Source: Anaerolineae bacterium (lineage in GTDB: Bacteria; Chloroflexota; Anaerolineae; B4-G1). Taken from it: a stretch of DNA of 25,338 nt. A model generated the notes under the pieces. That model saw nothing but the letters and a program-made list of their open reading frames with translations. It made no database searches and had not been told where the DNA came from. The stretch covers positions 1 through 25,338 of the forward strand of contig JAUWNP010000051.1 of the NCBI GenBank assembly GCA_030612585.1. Reading direction: 5' to 3'. Shown here one piece after another: positions 14,138-20,226 of this stretch. A program made the translations under genes and the position numbers. Position 1 is the first letter of the stretch; each line of letters opens with the position of its first letter.

Positions 14138-16876
14138 CTAGAAATTGCGCATCACCAGCGGCAGCCAGCAATGGTACCGGCTGACCAAGAAGGTATCCGT
14201 GACCCATCCCGACCGATTTCCGGCTGCGTCGAAGACCTGCACCCCCCAGGTGTGCGGTCCATCGGTGATAATAGAGGGAACCGTGTACGCCGACTGGGTG
14301 ATCCCAGACGGTGGAGCTAGGGGCTGCCCATCCAATTCCACCACGTAGGCCAGGGACGATCCTCCGTCCGGTGCAACCGCCTCCCACATCAAAGTCACTC
14401 CTGGCAAAGCGGGGATGGCGATCCCGCCCGTCGGAGTGATGAGGACAGTATTGGTGGGCGAAATCGTATCATAAGTGAAGACAACTTCAGCAGGCGACAG
14501 GTCAACCTCATCCGTCGTCCACGCGCGGGCGCGCAGGTGGTAGTCGCTATCGTCCAGCGTTGGAAGCGCATAGGACCACGTAAGCATCCCGGTCGCCGTC
14601 ACCCAGATTGTCTCTGTCACCCACTCGCTCCCCATCCAGTAGTGCTCATCGCTGGCACGCTGCACCTGCACCTCCACCCATTGGACTGCTGCGTCGGGCG
14701 CCCCGGCCATTCCCTCGAATGGGGGCACAGTGTTGTGGGCACTGTCGTCGGCTGGGGCAGTGATCTTCGTGTTCACGAGCAGGCACAGGTCCAGGAAATC
14801 CAGAACACGGGCCATCACCACGGGCCGCTGATCCGGCGAGACGGTCTCGAAGGGAAAGCCAAAATACACCAGCCTCTCGCAGACGTTGGCACCGTCCTCA
14901 TATTGCACCGCAGCCGTGCCCCCCACCCCACCCTGGTAGACCAACGTCGCTGTAGAGCCGTTGATCGGCGCCAGTTGGTCCGGGTAGTCGGCGTCATACA
15001 TCCCCGGCGCGTCAAAGCGGAAGGGACCCAACCCCTCAAAGATAGAGCCGGTGACAGGGGTGACCTCGTAAGTCTCCGCGTCGTCTCCGGCATAGTCAGC
15101 CCGCAGATAAGCGTTGTAGAAATCGGGGTCGGCTCCCAGATAGTCCAGATGCCAACCCACCTCCGTGCCGCTCAGAAACAGCGCCCCACCGTCCCCCAGG
15201 AACTCCGCCAGCAGCGCCCGTTCCGTCGCATCCAGCGTCTCATCCGGGGCCGACTCCTCCCCCAGGATCCAATCCACCAGCGCGTAGCCGTCCAGGCCAA
15301 CCAGCCCATCCCGTACCGCCTCGTTGCTGGCGCCGTCGAAGGGGTAGGAGATGACCTCCCCGTGCTGGATAACGTAGTCGTACCGGTTCATCTGGTCGAG
15401 GAACATACGCAAGTTATATCCCTCCACCGGGTCGGTTTCGGACACCAGCATCGTGCGGTTGAGCCGGTCGAAGCCGTTGACCAAGAGCACCCCGACGATA
15501 TCCCCCACGCGCACAGCCAGCGTCTCAGTGGGCAAGGACTCGCCGCCGTCGTTGGTGGCGGTGACCCGCACGAAGAGAAGTTGCTCCGGCGAGAGACCGG
15601 TGAGGGTGTAGACAGTCGTCGTCGCCGACACCCCGTCCGACCAGCCCAGGCCATCGGTGCTGGTATAGACCCGGTAGCCGGTGGCCACGTCGCCAACCAA
15701 GTCCACTGTGTCAATCGGCGGCGACTGCCAACGCACAGCCACCTGACCCGCACCGGTGTTGACCACCCGCAGGTGGGTCGGCGGCTCCGGGAGAAGCGTC
15801 AAGTCCACGCCGTCCCGCTGCTCGAAGTACTTGACGATGCCCTGGTAGATAGCGCGGGCGGCCAGTTGGTTGAAGCGCGGTTCCTTGAGCGCGTCGGTGT
15901 CGTCCGGGTGATCATGGTAGGCCACCTCAATCAGCGCACCAGGCATACGCACCGCCGGGTCATCGTCCCACAACTCCCGCAATTCCCCCAGGTTCAGGCT
16001 GCGCTCGCCCAGGTCGCCCCAGCCCGCGTCCCAGCCAGCGCGGATGTCGTGCACCAATTCGTTGTGCACCACATCCCGCAAGTCTGCACTGCCCTCGGTG
16101 ACCGGCTTACTCTCGCCGTTGTGGATATAACTGACCGTGCCGCTGAAGTCCCACTGGTAGCCGCTGTAGCCATTGGTGTGCCAGGAGATGTAGACAGCGT
16201 CCTCTCCGGTGCCGGCGTGCTCCCAGCGGGCGTAGATGGGCCGGGCAGTCACGTCGCCAGGCGGATGGCCCATCCCCATCCGCTGGACGTAGTAATAGGC
16301 AGCCACCTCCCACCAGGGTTTGTCGGGTGGATAAGTAGCCGCCGTCTCAATGCCGGTCAGGTCGTCGAAGGTGCCGCCACCGAAGCGGATCGCGTCGGCG
16401 ATGACCACACAACCGGTCACTGCGGACTGGTTGGTCAGAACCACCCGGGCCTCCTCCCCACCCCTGAAACCGTAAGTACCAACGTAGTGCCAGGTGTTGC
16501 CGTGGATCTGCTGGTTGACGACGACCTCGGTCGCCCCTCCAGCATGGTGAACAGTGTAACGAGCATCAGGGGTGTGGGCATATCCCTGCCGGTACCAGGC
16601 ATAGACGGCGTAACGACCATCGGCGGGGAGGGTGGCGGTCCAGACGGCGGTGGCGGTCGGGGTGCCGGTCGCCGTCCAGGCCCAGTGGTAGTCGGTACCT
16701 GCGTAGCCTGTCCCCGTGATGGCAGCCGTCGTCCACGCGCCGGTCTCGAAGTATCCCGTGCCAGGGCCGGGATCGTCGTTGTCCACCACTACCTCAACTC
16801 CGTTCATGTCCCGCTCCCGAGCCGTGATGACCCGCGCCCCGGCGTTCCGTAGGTATAACAGCAGATACTGATTCAC
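14138..16876 (-). CDS. Extracellular N-acetylmuramoyl-L-alanine amidase, N-terminus cut off by a frameshift
   Basis: The open frame from GTG 16876 encodes 912 aa, but the same frame stays amidase-like upstream to about 17040: KTVYVSAGHGW, then IIEDHNNAEAVNQYL. These carry the first zinc His and Glu of the Amidase_3 fold, so the true protein starts earlier, in the GerMN frame. Domains: amidase part 1 (to about 27), an inserted golvesin-like beta domain (about 29-168), amidase part 2 with YISWHTN (His233) and ALIEVAYH (catalytic Glu), fibronectin III (about 364-457), an alpha/beta domain like class I amidotransferase or ThuA folds (about 463-715), and an Ig-like C-terminus ending WLPLVMRNF, a tail frequent in secreted Chloroflexota proteins. 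Expected to cleave the MurNAc-L-Ala bond of peptidoglycan outside the cell. The GTGA overlap with the GerMN frame stop is probably coincidental. Confidence 0.85.
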   Translation of the reverse strand: MNQYLLLYLRNAGARVITARERDMNGVEVVVDNDDPGPGTGYFETGAWTTAAITGTGYAGTDYHWAWTATGTPTATAVWTATLPADGRYAVYAWYRQGYAHTPDARYTVHHAGGATEVVVNQQIHGNTWHYVGTYGFRGGEEARVVLTNQSAVTGCVVIADAIRFGGGTFDDLTGIETAATYPPDKPWWEVAAYYYVQRMGMGHPPGDVTARPIYARWEHAGTGEDAVYISWHTNGYSGYQWDFSGTVSYIHNGESKPVTEGSADLRDVVHNELVHDIRAGWDAGWGDLGERSLNLGELRELWDDDPAVRMPGALIEVAYHDHPDDTDALKEPRFNQLAARAIYQGIVKYFEQRDGVDLTLLPEPPTHLRVVNTGAGQVAVRWQSPPIDTVDLVGDVATGYRVYTSTDGLGWSDGVSATTTVYTLTGLSPEQLLFVRVTATNDGGESLPTETLAVRVGDIVGVLLVNGFDRLNRTMLVSETDPVEGYNLRMFLDQMNRYDYVIQHGEVISYPFDGASNEAVRDGLVGLDGYALVDWILGEESAPDETLDATERALLAEFLGDGGALFLSGTEVGWHLDYLGADPDFYNAYLRADYAGDDAETYEVTPVTGSIFEGLGPFRFDAPGMYDADYPDQLAPINGSTATLVYQGGVGGTAAVQYEDGANVCERLVYFGFPFETVSPDQRPVVMARVLDFLDLCLLVNTKITAPADDSAHNTVPPFEGMAGAPDAAVQWVEVQVQRASDEHYWMGSEWVTETIWVTATGMLTWSYALPTLDDSDYHLRARAWTTDEVDLSPAEVVFTYDTISPTNTVLITPTGGIAIPALPGVTLMWEAVAPDGGSSLAYVVELDGQPLAPPSGITQSAYTVPSIITDGPHTWGVQVFDAAGNRSGWVTDTFLVSRYHCWLPLVMRNF

Positions 16877-17670
16877 CGCCTCGGCGTTGTTGTGATCCTC
16901 GATGATGGGGCCGACGTAGGGTGGATTAGGATAGGGCGGGCGCTGCGCACGCCAGCCATAGCCGCTCCACTGCCAACCGTGCCCCGCGCTGACGTAGACG
17001 GTCTTACCACTGAGGGTGCCCTGTGGTTGCCCCGTGGGGGTGGGGGAGTGTGGGGGTGTGGGGGTGCGGGAGGGCTGGACAGCGTCTCCTTGCGCGGCGC
17101 GGGCAGGGGTGGGAGAAAATCGGCCAGGGAGCGGAACTCGTGCGTCGCCGGATCGAGCGCCTCCACGCGCAGGTCACACCAGCCCAGCGGCTCCAGCGTC
17201 GCCGCCACCTGTTCGACCATCTCCTCGACAGTCATCGTATCCAACCCAGCCAGCGCTTCGGCGGGCAGCACCAGCCGCACGGTGAAAGTCGTGCTGAGTA
17301 CCTGCACGTCCTCCAGCACTGTCCCTTCGGGGATCGCCGAGCGCAGGCCACGCACCCGCTCCTCGGCGGTGGGACCGGCCAGGAGTGAGGAGAGCAGCAG
17401 TTCAGGCGCGACACGTACCCCACCAGCGAGCGCATCGGCCCCGGCCCGCTCGACGCAGACGGGCCCCTGCTCGCTCAAGAAGCAGACCGGGCCGCCCCCT
17501 CCCCCAGGAGGCTCCCCCTGCCCTGGTAGGGAAGGGGGCCAGGGGGTTAGGTTGACGGGAAGCCCACCTTCCCCGGCAGAGGAGGAAACTGGGAGAAGTG
17601 TCGCCAGCGCACCCAGCGCCAGCAGCGCGATCCCTATCGCCACCCCTACGCGCACTATCGGACGATCCAT
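16873..17670 (-). CDS. GerMN-domain secreted protein, N-terminal half of a frameshifted GerMN-amidase
   Basis: Start ATG at 17670 (MDRPIVRVG), with GGAAGG 8 nt upstream, overlapping the polX stop by 16 nt. A signal peptide or anchor at about 6-30 (GVAIGIALLALGALATLLP) is followed by a Pro/Gly-rich stretch from a genomic repeat and then a GerMN (sporulation/germination) domain: ELLLSSLLAGPTAEERVRGL, IPEGTVLEDVQV, TMTVEEMVEQVAATL and FRSLADFLPPLP. After about 17080 the frame runs through a C-rich repeat and then encodes low-quality sequence that antisense-shadows the amidase start. One missing base (or two extra) at about 17035-17080 would fuse the two into a protein of about 1177 aa: signal, GerMN, Pro linker, amidase. 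The last 65 or so residues of this frame are therefore probably not native. Confidence 0.75.
   Translation of the reverse strand: MDRPIVRVGVAIGIALLALGALATLLPVSSSAGEGGLPVNLTPWPPSLPGQGEPPGGGGGPVCFLSEQGPVCVERAGADALAGGVRVAPELLLSSLLAGPTAEERVRGLRSAIPEGTVLEDVQVLSTTFTVRLVLPAEALAGLDTMTVEEMVEQVAATLEPLGWCDLRVEALDPATHEFRSLADFLPPLPAPRKETLSSPPAPPHPHTPPPPRGNHRAPSVVRPSTSARGTVGSGAAMAGVRSARPILIHPTSAPSSRITTTPRR
17023..17076 (-). repeat. C-rich simple repeat at the GerMN/amidase frameshift
   Basis: The minus strand reads a run of CCCCCACA-like units (CACCCCCACACCCCCACACT, then CCCCCACCCCCACGGGG). Both reading frames are open across it and encode Pro-rich linkers, so a change in unit number or in a C run would switch the amidase frame without a stop. 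The reading frame changes here from the GerMN frame to the amidase frame. Confidence 0.8.
17514..17538. repeat. C-rich palindromic repeat inside the GerMN gene
   Basis: On the plus strand CCCCCTGCCCT (17514-17524) and AGGGAAGGGGG (17528-17538) are inverse complements except for one pair, around the loop GGT. It is translated in frame as part of a Pro/Gly-rich segment between the signal sequence and the GerMN domain. It resembles the palindrome at 20923-20945. Confidence 0.7.
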
Positions 17671-19370
17671 TTCATCAGCCTTCCCACACTCCAGGTGTTG
17701 ATCACGTCGGCAGGTTCCGCCCATCCCCGCCGGGCCGTCGCTACCCCGAAGGGCAACACAGCAAAACCGTTCACGTCGTGGGCATCTGAGTTGATCGCCA
17801 GTTTCAGGCCCAACTCGACCGCCCGCCGCACGTGCGCGTCGCATAGGTCGAGCCGACTGGGGTGAGCGTTGACCTCCAATGCAGTGCCCGCCTCGGCAGC
17901 GGCACACAAAACCGCCTCCATGTCCAGGTCAGCCCCCTCCCGCTCACCGATCAACCGGCCCGTCGGGTGGGCAATGATGTCCACGTGGGGATTGCGGATC
18001 GCCGCCAGGGTCCGCGCCGTGACCTGCTCCCGTCCCTGGCGCAGCCCACTATGCACCGCCGCCACGACCAGGTCAAGTTCGGCCAGCACCTCGTCGGGGA
18101 AGTCAAGCGTCCCGTCGGCCAGCACCTCCACCTCGATACCAGCCAGCAGGCGGAAGTCGCCCCCCATCTTCCGGTTGACCTCCTCGATCTCCACCCGTTG
18201 GCGGTGCAGGTCGTCGGCGGTGATCCCTCGGGCGACGCCCAGGCTGTGGGAGTGGTCGGCCACCAGCGCATACTCCAGCCCACGTGTATGCGCGGCCTGT
18301 GCCATCTCCAACAAACTCTGGTGTCCATCAGACCAGGTAGTGTGGAAGTGCAAGTCACCCCTCAGGTCGCCCGGCTCAATCAGGTCGGGCAGGTTGCCCT
18401 CCAGCGCCGCCTCAATCTCGCCCCGATCCTCGCGCAACTCCGGCGGGATGAACGGCAGGCCCAACGCAGCGTAGACCTCCTCCTCGGTGGCGCAGAGGAT
18501 CTCAGAGCCGTCCCCCCGCTTGAGCCCGTACTCGCTCAACGAAAACCCCCGGTCGAGCGCCAGTCCCCGCAGGTGGATGTTGTGGGCCTGGCTGCCGGTG
18601 AAGTATTGGAGCGCCGTCCCCCAGCGCACTGGCTCCAATACGCGCAGGTCCACCTGCAACCCCCCGTGGATGCGGACGGAGGTTTTGGTGGGACCGCTGA
18701 GAAGCACCTCGGCCACCTGGTCCAGTTCGCGGAAGCGAGCCATCACCGGATTGGGGTCCTTGGCCGCCACCAGCAGGTCCAGGTCGCCGACGGTCTCCCG
18801 CATGCGGCGCATACTCCCGGCCGGGGCAGCCTGCACCACCCCCGGCACCTGTCGCAGCGCGTCCAATATCGTCCAGGCCAGCGGCCAGGCCACTCCCAGC
18901 GGGGTACGCCCTGTACGCCGCTTCAGCGCCTCGATCCCGGCCAGCACCTTGGCCTCGCTTTTGGCCCCCATCCCTTTGAGGCCGCGCAGGCGACCTTGCC
19001 GCGCTGCTTTCTCCAGTGCCTCGATGCTGGTGATGCCGAGTTCCTTCCAGAACAGCGCCGCCTTGCGGGGGCCGACGTCGGGGACCCAGAGCAGCGCCAC
19101 GACGCCAGCGGGAACCTGGGCCTGCAGTTTATCGTAGGCCCGCAAGCGGCCTGTGCGCATCAGTTCGTCAATCTTGGCCGCCAGCGTCTTGCCGATACCG
19201 GAAATCGTCTCCAGTTCCCCCGCCTGCCAGACCTCATCCAGCGGCCGGCCCAGAGTAGCGACGTTCTCCGCTGCCCGCCGGTAGGCCATAATGCGGTGGT
19301 AGTTCTCCCCCTGGATGGCCAGGATATCGGCCATCGCCGCGAAGATCTCAGCCGCCTCCTGGTTCTTCAT
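17655..19370 (-). CDS. polX: Family X DNA polymerase with PHP domain, PolX
   Basis: 571 aa, the normal length for bacterial PolX. Gap-filling DNA polymerase with 3'-5' exonuclease activity in the PHP domain, acting in base excision repair or end joining. Order: helical 8-kDa-type domain with EIFAAMADILAIQGEN (8-23), helix-hairpin-helix TISGIGKTLAAKI (55-67) and VPDVGPRKAA (96-105), polymerase palm with GSMRRMRETVGDLDLLV (185-201; catalytic Asp196 and Asp198) and third Asp241 in LQVDLRV, then PHP domain from about 338 with DLHFHTTWSDGH, VADHSHSLG, GIEVEV, VAAVHSG, IAHPTGR, EVNAHP and INSDAHDV. All PHP metal ligands seem present. The ATG at 19370 has GGAGGAGAGG upstream. First gene of the long leftward set; its promoter lies 26 nt upstream. 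Confidence 0.95.
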   Translation of the reverse strand: MKNQEAAEIFAAMADILAIQGENYHRIMAYRRAAENVATLGRPLDEVWQAGELETISGIGKTLAAKIDELMRTGRLRAYDKLQAQVPAGVVALLWVPDVGPRKAALFWKELGITSIEALEKAARQGRLRGLKGMGAKSEAKVLAGIEALKRRTGRTPLGVAWPLAWTILDALRQVPGVVQAAPAGSMRRMRETVGDLDLLVAAKDPNPVMARFRELDQVAEVLLSGPTKTSVRIHGGLQVDLRVLEPVRWGTALQYFTGSQAHNIHLRGLALDRGFSLSEYGLKRGDGSEILCATEEEVYAALGLPFIPPELREDRGEIEAALEGNLPDLIEPGDLRGDLHFHTTWSDGHQSLLEMAQAAHTRGLEYALVADHSHSLGVARGITADDLHRQRVEIEEVNRKMGGDFRLLAGIEVEVLADGTLDFPDEVLAELDLVVAAVHSGLRQGREQVTARTLAAIRNPHVDIIAHPTGRLIGEREGADLDMEAVLCAAAEAGTALEVNAHPSRLDLCDAHVRRAVELGLKLAINSDAHDVNGFAVLPFGVATARRGWAEPADVINTWSVGRLMKWIVR

Positions 19371-19395
19371 TCCTCTCCTCCAGACCCTCTATTTG

Positions 19396-19423
19396 ATTAT
19401 ACCCTATCTCCGCCACTTGACAA
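19396..19423 (-). promoter_or_regulatory. Promoter of polX, overlapping a divergent promoter
   Basis: On the minus strand TTGTCA (19423-19418) and a perfect TATAAT (19401-19396) are 16 nt apart. Its -35 box overlaps that of the plus-strand promoter at 19417, so the two promoters share about 5 bp and are likely to compete for polymerase. Confidence 0.65.
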
Positions 19424-19445
19424 TGGCCCCTTGGTACGGTAAGAT
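19417..19445 (+). promoter_or_regulatory. Plus-strand promoter entering the accessory island
   Basis: A perfect TTGACA (19417-19422) is followed after 17 nt by TAAGAT (19440-19445). It points into the cassette, 60 nt before the cassette's left end and about 100 nt before the first ORF, so it can drive the cassette gene and perhaps the restriction-modification genes beyond it, in the way an integron Pc promoter would. Confidence 0.65.
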
Positions 19446-19505
19446 AGCGCCAGGTTCAGGCGTTACCGAGGAATCACGATAGAGAGGTATGTCGTAGGGT
19501 ACTCG

Positions 19506-20194
19506 TTAGCTGAAGTGACCCATCGCTGTAGTAAAGGAGACCATAAATGGACATTATGGATGTTCTTACGCTGGTATTCGGCTTAGCGGCTGCAGTGCTT
19601 GGCATTCTCCTCAAGGCGGAATTCGACAAGCGCATGACTCTTCAGCAACAAGTTGCCGAGGATAGACGAAAGGCCTATGCCAAATTCAACGCACTGATAA
19701 ACGACTTAGTGACAGCCACTCGATCCAAGAATCCTGTCAAGCAAAGCGAGCGAGTTGCAAAGCAACTCGCCGATCTTCGCCAGGAAATCTGGCAGTTTGG
19801 CTCGGACGACGTTGTGCGGGCTTACGCCGTTTGGAACCAATCCGCGTACGCTTTGTTGAATGGAGAACAGGACTCAATAGCCGCGCTTGTTCTGATGGCC
19901 GATGTTATCGTTAAGATGAGGCAAGACATGGGACTTTCAAAGAAGAACGGCATCAAGCCAATTGATATTCTCAGGATATTCATCACTGATATCGAGGATA
20001 CGTACAACGAACACGCAGCCGCCGCAGCAAAGTTCAGAAAGGAGCTGCTGAGTAGAAAGTACATCGCGGTGTGACTCCATAACTGGGCTGTGAGGATGAA
20101 CGAGGGCCACTTCAGCTAACGTGCGGTTGCCGACCCCGGCCTTCGGCCTCCACCCAAATGCGCGTTTCGCACGCGCTTCGGCAACCGCTGGTCG
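19506..20194 (+). mobile_element. Lone integron-type gene cassette
   Basis: Inferred 689-bp cassette between two G/TT junctions, CG|TTAGCT at 19505/19506 and CG|TTGTGC at 20194/20195. It holds one ORF in the usual orientation, with an attC-like site after it. The left-end sequence CGTTAGCTGAAGTG (19504-19517) is the exact inverse complement of CACTTCAGCTAACG (20108-20121) at the start of the attC-like site. That is what the R'' and R' arms would form in the circular cassette. No integrase gene or second attC is visible in the window, and the AT-richer ORF contrasts with its neighbours. Confidence 0.65.
19547..20074 (+). CDS. Single-pass membrane protein of unknown function, cassette-borne
   Basis: 175 aa. 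Residues about 6-22 (VLTLVFGLAAAVLGILL) form one N-terminal membrane helix, followed by a basic, mainly helical cytosolic domain with KAEFDKRMTLQQQVAEDRRK (coiled-coil-like, about 23-42), DDVVRAYAVWNQSA and VIVKMRQDMGLSKK. I recognise the general layout (N-terminal anchor plus soluble helical domain) from many hypothetical cassette and defence-island proteins, but no function can be named. AAAGGAGA lies 6 nt before the ATG at 19547. Base composition is clearly more AT-rich than the polX side. It ends 39 nt before the attC-like site, as expected for a cassette gene. Confidence 0.8.
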   Translation: MDIMDVLTLVFGLAAAVLGILLKAEFDKRMTLQQQVAEDRRKAYAKFNALINDLVTATRSKNPVKQSERVAKQLADLRQEIWQFGSDDVVRAYAVWNQSAYALLNGEQDSIAALVLMADVIVKMRQDMGLSKKNGIKPIDILRIFITDIEDTYNEHAAAAAKFRKELLSRKYIAV

Positions 20195-20200
20195 TTGTGC
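20114..20200 (+). other. attC-like recombination site
   Basis: 87-nt structured site. Outer arms AGCTAAC (20114-20120, R''-like) and GTTGTGC (20194-20200, R'-like) give AACG/CGTT pairing. Inner arms GCGGTTGCCGA (20123-20133) and TCGGCAACCGC (20178-20188) are perfect inverse complements (L''/L'). The right side has extra unpaired bases (TGGT) between L' and R', as attC sites do. The apical part holds two small hairpins (GGCC-TTC-GGCC near 20138-20148 and GCGCGT/ACGCGC near 20160-20176). R' deviates from the GTTRRRY consensus at one position in the integrated form; the circular form, with TTAGCT from the left end, fits better. Confidence 0.65.
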
Positions 20201-20226
20201 AAAATTCCAGCCAATGGAAGTAACCG

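Noticed and set aside
14537..16852. Long plus-strand open frame (771 codons) opposite the amidase
   Set aside because: Antisense shadow of a GC-rich gene: no start signal, no recognisable motif, and the minus strand carries clear amidase and fibronectin domains.
17862..19442. Long plus-strand open frame opposite polX
   Set aside because: Complement of PolX codons. PolX polymerase and PHP motifs occupy the minus strand along the whole length.
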